Origin: Nocardioides alcanivorans
GTDB lineage: Bacteria; Actinomycetota; Actinomycetes; Propionibacteriales; Nocardioidaceae
Assembly: GCF_021555175.1 (NCBI RefSeq)
Contig: NZ_JAKGRW010000009.1
Location: 1 to 64,000 of the forward strand
Direction: 5' to 3'
DNA length: 64,000 nucleotides
Shown here: positions 53,795 to 62,903 of the stretch, in pieces
How the letters are laid out: every line of letters begins with the position of its first letter
Numbering within the stretch: position 1 is the first letter of the stretch
Made by a program: the position numbers and the translations under genes
The notes under the pieces: model-generated
Seen by the model: the letters and a program-made list of their open reading frames with translations, nothing else
Told to the model about the DNA's origin: nothing
The model's database searches: none

Positions 53795-54807
53795 CTGTGC
53801 AGACCCTCGGCGACGATTTCCACGCCCTCCACGCTGCTGAGGGTCCCGGGCTGCACGAACGTGTTGTCGACGGCCACCAGTCGGCCCTCCCGAACCGCAG
53901 CAGTGTGGGCGAACGTGGTGGTCAGGTACTCGCGGGTCTTCCGTTCGTGCTCGGCGTCCGTGACGCTGAAGACGAACGCGTCGGGGTCCTTGGCAAGAAC
54001 GACCTCGGGGTTGACCTCGGCAGCGAAGAAGTCCGTGAAGAGCCCCTGGTCGTCAGCGAACACACTCTCACCACCGGCAAGGCGGAGGATGTCGGCCTCG
54101 ACGGCACCGCCGATCGCATAGAGCTTGCCGCCCTCGACATACACGAGGGCGGTGCGCACCGGACGGATCCCCGTGATCTGCTCAGCGACGGCCTCCAGGC
54201 GGCCGCGTGCGTCGTCCTCGAGCTTCGCTGCCCGCTCGGACACGTCGAAGACCTGACCGAGGAAGGCCAGGTCGACGAAGGTGTCGGCGACCGTCCCACT
54301 GGAGCGCCGCTCTGCACAGCCGGCAGCAGCGGTGTAGGCCGGGATGCCGAGGGCCTCGAGATCGTCGTAGCCAGCGAACCCCATCTCGGTGTTGAACTCG
54401 TACTCCGTGCCGCTCAGGACGAGATCGGGCTCCTGCTCGATCAGCGTCTCCTTGTCCGGCGGGCTGTCGGTGCTCAGGGTCGGGACGGCCGCAACCTCGT
54501 CAGCCAGCTCGGCAGAGGGTTCACCGAGCCCCGACTGGGCCTGCGCGACGACCCGGTCCCCGACGCCGAGCTGGATCAGGACCTCCGTGATGCTCGGGTG
54601 CATGGTCACCACCCGTCGTGGTGGGGAGGCGACGGCGACGTCTCGGCCAGCGCAGCCGGAGGTGGTCACCGGATAGCCCTCACCGCCCTGCTCTGCCGCG
54701 GCCTCGTTGTGTGACACCGTGCCGCAGCCGGTCGCCACCATCGCGGTCGCAGTGAGGACCGAGGCAGGGAGCAGCCTGCGACGTCGTGCGGGTTCGGGAA
54801 AGGACAT
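53791..54807 (-). CDS. Iron-siderophore/cobalamin-type ABC binding lipoprotein
   Basis: 338 residues. Signal peptide with lipobox MVATGC, lipidated C28. RRVVTMHPSITEVLIQLGVGDRVVAQ is the FepB/BtuF-type start; ALVYVEGGKLYAIGGA and DPDAFVFSV follow. Binds a metal complex outside the cell. It lies 13 bases after the ATPase gene. Confidence 0.88.
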   Translation of the reverse strand: MSFPEPARRRRLLPASVLTATAMVATGCGTVSHNEAAAEQGGEGYPVTTSGCAGRDVAVASPPRRVVTMHPSITEVLIQLGVGDRVVAQAQSGLGEPSAELADEVAAVPTLSTDSPPDKETLIEQEPDLVLSGTEYEFNTEMGFAGYDDLEALGIPAYTAAAGCAERRSSGTVADTFVDLAFLGQVFDVSERAAKLEDDARGRLEAVAEQITGIRPVRTALVYVEGGKLYAIGGAVEADILRLAGGESVFADDQGLFTDFFAAEVNPEVVLAKDPDAFVFSVTDAEHERKTREYLTTTFAHTAAVREGRLVAVDNTFVQPGTLSSVEGVEIVAEGLHR

Positions 54808-54820
54808 GGGACTCCTCAGA

Positions 54821-55651
54821 TCAGTTGACGTCGGACGACGTCGAGTGGATGGTTGGCGGAGCTTCGGGTCCTGCGGTTCGTCGCGGAGCGACGGTGATCA
54901 GTGGCCGGCTGGTGAGTGGGTGGGTGAGCACGTCGCAGGCGACGCCGTACACCTGCTCCACACGCGCGTTGGTGAGGACTTCCTCGGGGGTGCCCTGGGC
55001 GACGAGCCGACCCTTCTTCAGGAGCACGATCCGGTCGCAGTAGGCGGCAGCGAGGGTCAGGTCGTGGAGCGCCACGAGGGTGCTGATGCCCAGCGCGCGC
55101 ACCAGTTCCAGCAGGTCGAGCTGGTGCGCCACGTCGAGATGGTTCGTGGGTTCGTCGAGGAGCAGGACCTCAGGTTCTTGGCACAGTGCGCGCGCCAGCA
55201 ACACCCGCTGGCGTTCGCCGCCGGACAGTGTCGCGAAGTCACGTTCGGCCATCGCTGTGGCGTTGACGCGGCCCAAGCAGTGCTCGGCAAAGGCAATGTC
55301 GGATCCGCCGTCGCGGCGGCGGGGATGCGGGATGCGCCCGAGCAGCACCACGTCGATCACCCGGAGCTGCAGATCGGTCGCATGGTCCTGGCTGAGCACG
55401 GCGCAGCGGCGTGCCAGGTCCCTCGGCCGGGTGGTGGCCACGTCGAGACCGGCAGTGCGCACGACTCCATGTCGTGGTCGGAGGGCACCGTACGTGGCCC
55501 GGAGCAGTGTCGACTTTCCGCAGCCGTTCGGTCCGAGCAGTCCGACGACCAGTCCGCTCGGGACCTCGAGCGAGACGTCCTCGAGGATGGTGCTCCGGTC
55601 GATCGTGACGTGCAGGTCCCGGATCTCCACCGCAGGGTGAGTTGCGCTCAT
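54821..55651 (-). CDS. FecE/BtuD-type ABC ATPase
   Basis: 276 residues. Walker A GPNGCGKST, Q-loop SQDHATD, signature LSGGERQRVLLARAL, Walker B VLLLDEPTNHLD, H-loop ALHDL. The ATG overlaps the permease stop. Drives the FecCD permease. Confidence 0.93.
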   Translation of the reverse strand: MSATHPAVEIRDLHVTIDRSTILEDVSLEVPSGLVVGLLGPNGCGKSTLLRATYGALRPRHGVVRTAGLDVATTRPRDLARRCAVLSQDHATDLQLRVIDVVLLGRIPHPRRRDGGSDIAFAEHCLGRVNATAMAERDFATLSGGERQRVLLARALCQEPEVLLLDEPTNHLDVAHQLDLLELVRALGISTLVALHDLTLAAAYCDRIVLLKKGRLVAQGTPEEVLTNARVEQVYGVACDVLTHPLTSRPLITVAPRRTAGPEAPPTIHSTSSDVN

Positions 55652-56724
55652 GCCATGCCCCCGGTTGGGCGACTGCGCAACAGCCAGAGGAAGAACGGAG
55701 CGCCGATCAGAGCGGTGACCACGCCGATCGGCAGCTCCCGGGGAGCGGCCGCAGTGCGAGCGACGGTGTCGACGGCGACCAGCAGCAGGGCGCCGCCGAG
55801 CAGGGAGACGGGCAAGAGGCGGCGATGGTCGGCGCCGACCAGGAGGCGGCAGGCGTGCGGAACCACCATGCCCACGAAGCCGATCCCACCAGCGACGGCC
55901 ACCACGCACCCCACCATCAGTGAGGTGACCAGCAGCGTCTCGACCCGAAACCGTGAGACGTCGACACCGAGTGAGGTGGCCGTTTCGTCGCCGGTCATGA
56001 TGGCGTTGAGGTGGCCGGTGCGCCACCAGGCGTACGCCGCACCCAGCGCCAGTCCGGCACCCGGCAGGGCCAAGGTCGCCCATGAGGCAGAGGAGATGCT
56101 GCCCAGCAGGAAGAAGAGCAGACCTGGAAGCTTGCCGTGCTCGGCGGTGACCGTGATCCAGCTGGTCACGGCGCTGAAGAGATAGGACAGGGCGACGCCG
56201 GCGAGCACCAGGCGAAGCGGCTCGATGCGTCCACCGCGTGATGCGAGGAGATAGACCAGGAAGCAGGCGAGCGCGGAACCGCCGAAGGCCGAGCCCGACA
56301 CCAGCAGTCCCGGCACCGATGCGCCGAGGACCAGACCGATCACCGCGCCGAGTGCTGCTCCTGAGGACGCGCCGAGCAAGTAGGGGTCAGCGAGTGGATT
56401 GCGCACGACGGCCTGAAGGATCACCCCCACCAGGGCCAAGCTCGCGCCGACGAGTGCCGCCAGGAGCACCCGGGGCGTTCGGAAGACCCACACGATCCGC
56501 TCTTCCACGAGCGACCAGTCGGCCGTGTGCTCGCCGGGCAGGAGATGAGCGGCCAGGACCTTGAGGGTGGTTGCGGGACTGACGCCGATCGGGCCGATAC
56601 CGATGCACACCACGATGCCCGTGGCGAGCCCGATGGTGAGGAGCGTCAGGACGGCGGGGAACGAGAGTCGGGAGGGCGGCGCGGTCTGCTTGGCCGCGGG
56701 AGGAGCGCACGTGGAGGAAGGCAC
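55648..56724 (-). CDS. FecCD-family ABC permease
   Basis: 358 residues (GTG 56724), about ten helices. TPRVLLAALVGASLALVGVILQAVVRNPLADPYLLGASSGAALGA is the family hallmark. The longest open frame starts TTG 56745, but that codon lies against the Zur/Fur-like box at 56745-56763, so I prefer the GTG, preceded by AAGG. First gene of a permease-ATPase-binding protein-MFS operon. Confidence 0.92.
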   Translation of the reverse strand: MPSSTCAPPAAKQTAPPSRLSFPAVLTLLTIGLATGIVVCIGIGPIGVSPATTLKVLAAHLLPGEHTADWSLVEERIVWVFRTPRVLLAALVGASLALVGVILQAVVRNPLADPYLLGASSGAALGAVIGLVLGASVPGLLVSGSAFGGSALACFLVYLLASRGGRIEPLRLVLAGVALSYLFSAVTSWITVTAEHGKLPGLLFFLLGSISSASWATLALPGAGLALGAAYAWWRTGHLNAIMTGDETATSLGVDVSRFRVETLLVTSLMVGCVVAVAGGIGFVGMVVPHACRLLVGADHRRLLPVSLLGGALLLVAVDTVARTAAAPRELPIGVVTALIGAPFFLWLLRSRPTGGMA

Positions 56725-56744
56725 GCCGGAGACCTTAACCCACA

Positions 56745-56763
56745 AATGAGAATGATTCCCATT
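56745..56763. promoter_or_regulatory. Zur/Fur-like metal-regulator box
   Basis: AATGAGAATGATTCCCATT is a near-perfect dyad, 16 of 19 positions symmetric. Its core TGAGAATGATTCCCA agrees with the Fur/Zur 7-1-7 consensus at 12 of 15 positions and does not look like a DtxR/IdeR iron box. Confidence 0.7.
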
Positions 56764-56778
56764 CGCATCGGGATTCGA

Positions 56779-57708
56779 CTACCGAGCTGCCCCCGGTGCG
56801 GGCTCCGGGACCTGCTCAAGGGTGCGCGGCTTCCGGCGGGTGAGCAGGACTCCGATGATGCACATCGCGCCGCCGACGAAGGCCAGTGCCGGAGGCACTT
56901 CGCCGAGCGCCAGCCAGGCCATCAACGTGGTGATGAAGGGCACCAGGAACGTGGACAGTGCGAACTTGCCGGCATCGGAGTGGCTGAGGGCGTAGGCCCA
57001 GGTCACGAATGCCAGCGCACTCGGCACGATGCCCAGGTAGGCGATCCACATCAGGTCGGACGCGGTCGCGTCGCGGACCACGCCCACCAGCTCGACCGAC
57101 CACGGCAGGCAGGCCACCGCGCCCACGACGTAGAACCAGAAGGTCATCTCCAGGGCCGTCATCCCACCCACGAGCAGCTTCTTCTGGGTGACCACCCCCA
57201 CTGCGAACGTCACCGCAGCGAGTGCCGTGAGGAGTACGCCGACCAAGTCGCCGTTGTCGCCCTCGGAGGAGGAACGGCCGATGATGACCACGCCGGCGAA
57301 GCCGACGCCGAGTCCGATCAGCAGCCACTGGGTGAGACGTTCGCGGAAGAGGAAGGTGGCCAGGAGCGCCACGATGATCGGCCCGATCTGGATGATCAGC
57401 GCAGCGGTTCCGGCATCGATCCGACGCTCTGCCTCGTTGAGCGCGACGTTGTAGATGCCGATCCACGACACGCCCCCGAGGATGATCAGTGGCCATTCCC
57501 GCTTCGTGGGCACACGTCGCCGAACGGCCGGCACGGAGAGCCGGACCATCACCCCCAGTGCGAGGACCGCAACCAGGAGTCGGCCCAGGCTCAGCGAGCC
57601 CGGTGGCACCTCCTCGCCGAGATGCCGGATGGCCACGAATGCCGAGGCCCAGGCGACCAGGGTGAACCCCACCGCCGCGAGCGGTAGCCAGGGTCGGGAA
57701 GTGGGCAC
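56779..57708 (-). CDS. EamA/DMT-family transporter
   Basis: 309 residues with ten helices in two repeats (LAAVGFTLVAWASAFVAIRHL and VGVVTQKKLLVG to GKFALSTFLVPFITTLMAWLALGE). Substrate unknown; probably a metabolite exporter. It reads toward the uptake operon and 33 bases from the metal box. Confidence 0.9.
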   Translation of the reverse strand: MPTSRPWLPLAAVGFTLVAWASAFVAIRHLGEEVPPGSLSLGRLLVAVLALGVMVRLSVPAVRRRVPTKREWPLIILGGVSWIGIYNVALNEAERRIDAGTAALIIQIGPIIVALLATFLFRERLTQWLLIGLGVGFAGVVIIGRSSSEGDNGDLVGVLLTALAAVTFAVGVVTQKKLLVGGMTALEMTFWFYVVGAVACLPWSVELVGVVRDATASDLMWIAYLGIVPSALAFVTWAYALSHSDAGKFALSTFLVPFITTLMAWLALGEVPPALAFVGGAMCIIGVLLTRRKPRTLEQVPEPAPGAAR

Positions 57709-57809
57709 GATCGAACGCTACGGTGGCAGAGGCTTTGCGACCAGCGATTTTCGGACATCGCAGCACGAGTTGCTGCCAAGTTCGGCGGTGGTGCGTGGTG
57801 CCATCGCGC

Positions 57810-58037
57810 TCAGCGGTTGCGGTTGCGTGGATGGTCGCGGGCGGTGCGTTCGTTGCCGTGCTTGTAGTTGCCGGTCACTCGGGCCATCAACTCCTGGTCG
57901 TCGGCCGTCTCGACGTCCTCGAGGAAGTCGGCGGCGCGCTGGCCGCGGAGTGTGCCCGCGGGGCGGCCGTGGTGGGTGATGGACACCGATCCGTCCTTGC
58001 GGACCGAGTAACCGAAGCCCTCAGGCGAGTTGCTCAT
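57810..58037 (-). CDS. Small conserved hypothetical protein
   Basis: 75 residues, soluble: FGYSVRKDGSVSITHHGRPAGTLRGQRAADFLEDVETADDQELMARVTGNYKHGNERTARDHPRN. Basic tail; no function assigned. Its start is 44 bases beyond the stop of the TetR gene upstream, so it may be co-transcribed. Confidence 0.6.
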   Translation of the reverse strand: MSNSPEGFGYSVRKDGSVSITHHGRPAGTLRGQRAADFLEDVETADDQELMARVTGNYKHGNERTARDHPRNRNR

Positions 58038-58081
58038 GTCGGTGAGTCAATCGTCGCCCGGCCTCGCGTGCCAACACGTTT

Positions 58082-58792
58082 TCACTGCTCCCGTTGGCGG
58101 GCCGCCTGGCTGAGGAGGCCATCGACGAGCGCGGCGAGACCCTCGGCGAAGGTGTCACGCGCTGAGACCTCGACCCAGTGCTTGCCGACTGCTGCGAGGC
58201 CCGGCAGCTCGGCAGCGTCGTGATCACTGACCGAGGGATCCGGGTGGCTGAAGATGGCAGCTGATGCAGTTGCTCCCGCGTCAGCACGCCGGGTTCGGGT
58301 GTTTGCCCGGACGAGGATCTCGCCGACGGTGAAGTACCAGGTGTTGCGGAAGACGAGGATCGCCTGCTCCGCGGTGCAGCCCGACGCGAGTGCTCCGGAC
58401 ACGATGGCCTCGACCATCCAGATCGAGGTGCCGCCGAGCCGGCTGAGGAAACCATCGGTCGTGACCACTTCGGCGATCCAGGGCTGGGCGGCCAGTGCGT
58501 CCCGTCCGGCAACGCCGGCAGCCACGATCCTGTCGCGGGGGTCCTCCGGGAACTCGGGCGTAGGCGTCCGGGCGAGCTGGTCGTTGACGAGCTGGACCAG
58601 GAGGTCGCCGCGGTCCTCGATGTGGTGATAGATGGTCATCGGGCTCACCCCGATCTCGCCGGCGAGGCGCCGTACGGTCAGCTTCTCCCAGCCGTCCCGC
58701 TCGATGATCAGACGGGCCGCAGCGAGGACGTCGCTGCGCGACGTCCGTGGTGGCCGCCCGGTGCGGCCGGGCGAAGCGTTCGATCGAGGCAC
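58082..58792 (-). CDS. TetR-family regulator
   Basis: 236 residues. Helix-turn-helix: SRSDVLAAARLIIERDGWEKLTVRRLAGEIGVSPMTIYHHIEDRGDLLVQL. C-terminal domain of the TetR_C type. GTG 58792 is chosen because GGAGG lies nine bases upstream; a longer frame to 58852 lacks this. Divergent from a small membrane protein, with TACATGTA centred in the gap near 58882 as a possible operator. Confidence 0.86.
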   Translation of the reverse strand: MPRSNASPGRTGRPPRTSRSDVLAAARLIIERDGWEKLTVRRLAGEIGVSPMTIYHHIEDRGDLLVQLVNDQLARTPTPEFPEDPRDRIVAAGVAGRDALAAQPWIAEVVTTDGFLSRLGGTSIWMVEAIVSGALASGCTAEQAILVFRNTWYFTVGEILVRANTRTRRADAGATASAAIFSHPDPSVSDHDAAELPGLAAVGKHWVEVSARDTFAEGLAALVDGLLSQAARQREQ

Positions 58793-58929
58793 GCTCCCAT
58801 CCTCCCAGCAGGTGTCGAGTCGTGGGGCCGCCGTCATCTTCGTGCTGGACAACGGCGCGTTCGACGTTCTACTTTATTTACATGTACGAAAATACCAAGG
58901 TCGATCCCCTCTCGCGTGCAGGAGAACCG

Positions 58930-59370
58930 ATGGTGAACGCCGAGCGTCAGCGAGCAGTGCTTGCCCTCCTCGGTGCCGGTCTCGTGCTGTCAGTCATCGC
59001 CGCCTGCGTTCCGTTGCTGGCCCAACAGGTGCTCGAGGACCACATCCGTGACGGCTATCCGGCCTACTCCGACGGGCGGGTCGACTCGGCGGTGACCGCG
59101 TGGCTCGCTCTCCTGGCGACGCTGGGTGGCCTTGGGGTCGTCGGCTGGCTGGTCTCGATCGTGGCCGTCCGCAGGCAGCGTCGGGCGCGGTTGGTGGTGA
59201 CCGTGATGGCGACTCTGGGTCTCGGCGTCTCCCTCACTGCGGCGCTGACCCAGGACACGTCGGGAGAAGTGGGTCTCGCGCCGCTGTTCGGCCTGCTGGT
59301 GCTGTTGCCGTGTGTGGCCGGAGTGGTGGCGGCGGTGCTGGTGTGGAGGCTCAGACAGCCTGGTCGCTGA
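58930..59370 (+). CDS. Small four-helix membrane protein
   Basis: 146 residues: four hydrophobic helices (VLALLGAGLVLSVIAACVPLL, LALLATLGGLGVVGWLVSIVA, LVVTVMATLGLGVSLTAAL, GLLVLLPCVAGVVAAVLVW). ATG 58930 follows AGGAGAACCG; an ATG at 58882 is possible but lies in the putative operator. Unknown role. Overlaps the next gene's end by 20 bases, tail to tail. Confidence 0.6.
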   Translation: MVNAERQRAVLALLGAGLVLSVIAACVPLLAQQVLEDHIRDGYPAYSDGRVDSAVTAWLALLATLGGLGVVGWLVSIVAVRRQRRARLVVTVMATLGLGVSLTAALTQDTSGEVGLAPLFGLLVLLPCVAGVVAAVLVWRLRQPGR

Positions 59371-60517
59371 ACGCGCCGCCGTCGGAGAACACCTGCTCGG
59401 CGAACCTCGTTCCGATCAGCTCGTGGGTCGCCGCGTCGGGATGCAGGTTGTCGGGCAACGGGTGTGACTCGCTGTCATGGCTGCCGTAGAGGGCAAGCCC
59501 GTCCAGGAGATGCAGGTGGTGATCGGTGCTCCTGCGCTGCTCGACGATGCCGCTCATCGCTTCGCGGATCACCGTGAGTGTCAGCTGTCCAGCGGCAACG
59601 CCGCGCGGGTCGCCGGCGGCGCGGAAACGGGTCGGTCCGTCGTCGAAGACGGGCATGGCGGGTCCGGGAGTGTCCTCGTGGATCGCGGAGAAGAGCGGGG
59701 AGACCACGAGCAGGGGTACGTCGGGGTGCCCGTCGCGGATGGTGTCGAGGAAGCCGTGCAGGGCCGGGCCGAATGCGCGTCGGCGCATCAGGTCCAGGTT
59801 CACCAGGTTGATGCCGATCTTCACGCTGATCAGGTCGGTGGGGGTGTCGCGGATGGTGCGTGCGACGAACGGGTCGAGCAGCGCACTGCCACCGAGTCCG
59901 AGGTTGGTCAGGTCGACCTGACCGAGCGTTGCCGCGATCGCCGGCCAGGTCCGGGACGGGCTCGCGGCGTCCGAGCCATGGCTGATGGAGCTGCCGTGGT
60001 GCAGCCACGACCTCCTGGTCGAGGGAGTGGCTGGCAGTACGGGGGCATCCGTCCGCAGCTCGATGACCTCGGTGACCTCCCGGAAGGACAGCCAGATCTC
60101 GACCTCCTTCTCCTTCGCGGGGAGGCCCGTGAAGGTCACGGATCCGGGCTCGCCCGGCTGGTGCTCCATGCCGCCGCGTGCCATGTCGATGAGCAGGGTG
60201 TGGCCGCTGTCGGCCGCCCCTTGGGCGAAGAGCTCACCGTCGACCAGCAGGTCATACAGGCCCTCGGGGCCGGGCGGGACGCCCACGTAGGCGAACTTGG
60301 TCGGCAGTGCCACCAGTTCCACGCATGTTGCCGACGTACGGAAGCGCAGGCGTACGCCGGACGGCTTGGCCTCCGCCATGGCGAGCTGCCCGTCATCGCA
60401 CTGTGCGCGTGCCCAGGCCGGGAGTCGGTGGGGCTTGATGCCGTGCGCAGTGGTCTCGAGCTCAGCTGCCCCGTGGATGAGGGGAGCGAGGTCGCGGGTG
60501 ATGATCGGGACGTTCAC
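59351..60517 (-). CDS. SGNH/GDSL hydrolase, CE2-like architecture
   Basis: 388 residues. An N-terminal beta-rich domain of about 160 residues precedes the SGNH core: block I HHGSSISHG (nucleophile S177), block II LGLGGSALL, block III GINL, and the late DNLHPD carrying the Asp-His pair. The arrangement resembles family 2 carbohydrate esterases, which remove acetyl groups, but no signal peptide is seen. Divergent from a TetR gene with CTAGG repeats in the gap. Confidence 0.82.
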   Translation of the reverse strand: MNVPIITRDLAPLIHGAAELETTAHGIKPHRLPAWARAQCDDGQLAMAEAKPSGVRLRFRTSATCVELVALPTKFAYVGVPPGPEGLYDLLVDGELFAQGAADSGHTLLIDMARGGMEHQPGEPGSVTFTGLPAKEKEVEIWLSFREVTEVIELRTDAPVLPATPSTRRSWLHHGSSISHGSDAASPSRTWPAIAATLGQVDLTNLGLGGSALLDPFVARTIRDTPTDLISVKIGINLVNLDLMRRRAFGPALHGFLDTIRDGHPDVPLLVVSPLFSAIHEDTPGPAMPVFDDGPTRFRAAGDPRGVAAGQLTLTVIREAMSGIVEQRRSTDHHLHLLDGLALYGSHDSESHPLPDNLHPDAATHELIGTRFAEQVFSDGGAFSDQAV

Positions 60518-60548
60518 GGGCGCTTCCTGCCGTACGGTAACCTTGGAT

Positions 60549-60580
60549 ATCTAGGTAGCAGCCTAGGACACCTAGGTTTA
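60549..60580. promoter_or_regulatory. CTAGG-repeat operator
   Basis: CTAGGT (60551-60556), CCTAGG (60562-60567) and ACCTAGG (60570-60576) lie within 26 bases. The outer pair form an inverted repeat around the palindrome CCTAGG. Lies between the divergent SGNH and TetR genes. Confidence 0.55.
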
Positions 60581-60602
60581 TGGATCAAATGGAAGGCGCC
60601 TC

Positions 60603-61178
60603 ATGGCCCGTGCGGGACTGACGCCGGAAGTGTTGACGCAGGCCGCCGCTGAGCTCGCGGACGAGATCGGCTTCGCGAAGGTGACGGTGGCCGCCGTCGC
60701 CAGACGATTCGGGGTCAAGGACGCGAGCCTCTACTCCCACGTGCGCAACCTGAGGGAGCTCCAGGTCCGGGTGGCGGAGGCGGCCTTCCACGAACTCGCT
60801 GACCAGGTGGCGTCCGCGATCGCCGGGCTGTCGGGCCGTGCCGCCCTCGCTGCGCTCACCGACGGCTATCGCAGGTTCGCTGCCGAGCACCCGGGGCAGT
60901 ACGCCTCGATGCGGATCGAGATCGAGCCCGGCTCGAGTGCCGCTCGTGCCGGGGCGCGTCACGCCGCGCTGAGTCGGGCCGTGCTGCGCTCCTATGCGTT
61001 GGAGGAGCCTGATGCGACAGACGCGCTGCGCATGATGAACAGCACGCTGCACGGGTTCGTGGAGCTTGAGCTCGCCGGAGGCTTCAGTCACTCCGAGCGG
61101 AGCGCCGCGGACTCCTGGGCTGCCACCTTGGTCGCACTCGACGCGATCCTGGCGAACTGGCCCTCCGCCGCGTCCTGA
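60603..61178 (+). CDS. TetR-family regulator, WHG-domain type
   Basis: 191 residues. Helix-turn-helix: LTQAAAELADEIGFAKVTVAAVARRFGVKDASLYSHVRNLRELQVRV. The C-terminus carries the WHG-type domain ending MNSTLHGFVELELAGGF. ATG follows GGAAGGCGCCTC. Probably represses itself and the divergent SGNH hydrolase through the CTAGG sites. Confidence 0.88.
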   Translation: MARAGLTPEVLTQAAAELADEIGFAKVTVAAVARRFGVKDASLYSHVRNLRELQVRVAEAAFHELADQVASAIAGLSGRAALAALTDGYRRFAAEHPGQYASMRIEIEPGSSAARAGARHAALSRAVLRSYALEEPDATDALRMMNSTLHGFVELELAGGFSHSERSAADSWAATLVALDAILANWPSAAS

Positions 61179-61187
61179 AGTCGTGGC

Positions 61188-62020
61188 TCAGCGGCGGTCG
61201 GGGATCGTCGCGTGACCATCACCGTGAGGTCGCTGAGGCAGTGCTCGGGCATGCCAGCGGCCAGCGTGGTGGCCGATCTCGATCGGGTAGGAGAAGCATT
61301 CGGTGACCCGTTCGGTGGTCAGCACGTCCTGCGCCGGGCCGGCGTGGATCAGTCGGCCGTCCTTGATCAGTGCAGCATGGGTGGTCGTCTCGGGGAGCTC
61401 CTCGAGGTGGTGGGTGACCAAGACCGTCGCGAGTTCCGGCTGGGACCGGTGCAGGTGGTCGACGGTGGCGAGGAGCTGTTCGCGAGCGGCGACGTCGAGC
61501 CCGGTGGACGGTTCGTCGAGGAGCAGGAGTGGCGGGTCCGGCATCAGTGCGCGGGCGATGAGGGCTCGGCCGCGTTCGCCTTGGGACATGGTGGGCCAGG
61601 TGGCTCGGGTGAGCGCATCCAGTCCGAGCAGCTTGACCAGCTCGTCGGCCCGCGCGCTCTCGGTCGGATGTGGCTCCCAGCGTGGCATCAGCTCGGTGGT
61701 GCCTGTTGCGCCGGTGAGCACCACCTCGCGCGGGGTGAGCGGCGAGCGGAGGGGTGCCGCGGATTGACGTGTCCGATGGAGCGTCGCAGGTCGCGGATGT
61801 CGACCCGACCCAGCTTGTGGCCGAGCACGTGGACGCTGCCCCTCGTGGGGTGCTCGACTGCGCCGCACATGCTGAGCACGGTGCTCTTGCCAGCGCCGTT
61901 GGGCCCGATGAGGGCCCAGTGCTCTCCGGCGCGGACGGTCAGATCGACGTCGACGAGGATCTGGCGGGACTCGCGGACGAAGTGGACGGACTCCAGTTGC
62001 AGGACCGCGTGGTCGGTCAT
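61188..62020 (-). CDS. ABC transporter ATPase (frameshifted)
   Basis: About 277 residues. Walker A GPNGAGKSTVL in the first frame; in the second frame the signature MSQGERGRALIARAL, Walker B LLLLDEPSTGLD and H-loop VTHHLEELP. The break is at the G run 61751-61754, where HVNPRHP changes to PLRSPLTPREVV; 833 nt plus one base is 278 codons. No permease gene is adjacent, so this is an orphan ATPase of the type found with iron-complex or exporter systems. Confidence 0.85.
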
Positions 62021-62164
62021 CGACTCCCTCTCGTTCAGCACGTTCGCGCCCCGGAACGACCTTTGGGCGCGGGACGAACCTACAACTCCTCAGACAAGTT
62101 GGGCGGCGCGGGGTGCTCCGAGTCCGCCACTTCCCCATGGAACAACTCATCTAAGGTGCGGGTC

Positions 62165-62902
62165 ATGGTCATCGGGTCCGCCATCATCTCGTTCTGGCTT
62201 GCCGCGGGCCTGCTCTTCGTCTGGTGGATCACGACCGCGCTCTACAAGCAGTTGCGGGAGCCGCTCCGGGTGTACGACCCGGAAGAGGCTCTCCGCGGGC
62301 GCACCGAGACGTGGGGCCGAGAGCCCGTCGATGTCGCGACCTGGTTCGGCACCCCGCGGGTCGGGGACTTCGAACCCGCGCACGTGGTCGGGGAGATCGT
62401 GCGGCGCACGGGAGGTGAGGATTCCCACGAAGACGGCAGCACCACGGGCGTGCTCGTCCTGCGGCTGCCCGACTCGCCGGCAGCGATCCCCGTGCCGATC
62501 GACATCGGCCGCCCGGACAACGCCCGGGTGGGGGCCCTCGTCCCCGTGCGACGGGAGGAGGACGGCGATTTCGAGATCGCCCAGAACCTCTCCGAGGACG
62601 AGACCAGGCGAGTGTTGCTCGAGCACCGCGTGAGCCTCGGTGTGATGGACCTGCCGACTGCTGCTGCCCTCACCCTGCCCGGCCGCGCCGCCGTCGTGGA
62701 GCCGCAGGAGGTGCGGCCGACCGGACGGGTCCACCGCGGTCACGTCGAGATCCGGGCACGCTTCCGCGATCGAGAACAGGTCGAGCACGAGGTGGCCGGC
62801 TTCCTGCGCCCGGCGGAACTCGCGCTGGTGCGTCGTACGGCGAAGCTCCCGGTGGCGCTCGACCCCGACGGGATCTGGCGGCTCGGAACGGGATGGTACT
62901 GA
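62165..62902 (+). CDS. Membrane-anchored hypothetical protein
   Basis: 245 residues with one N-terminal helix (MVIGSAIISFWLAAGLLFVWWIT) and a soluble domain with two related beta-rich segments: RPDNARVGALVPVRR and RGHVEIRARFRDREQVEHEVAGFLRPAELALV. Not recognised. Two bases before the next gene, so translationally coupled. Confidence 0.65.
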   Translation: MVIGSAIISFWLAAGLLFVWWITTALYKQLREPLRVYDPEEALRGRTETWGREPVDVATWFGTPRVGDFEPAHVVGEIVRRTGGEDSHEDGSTTGVLVLRLPDSPAAIPVPIDIGRPDNARVGALVPVRREEDGDFEIAQNLSEDETRRVLLEHRVSLGVMDLPTAAALTLPGRAAVVEPQEVRPTGRVHRGHVEIRARFRDREQVEHEVAGFLRPAELALVRRTAKLPVALDPDGIWRLGTGWY

Positions 62903-62903
62903 G

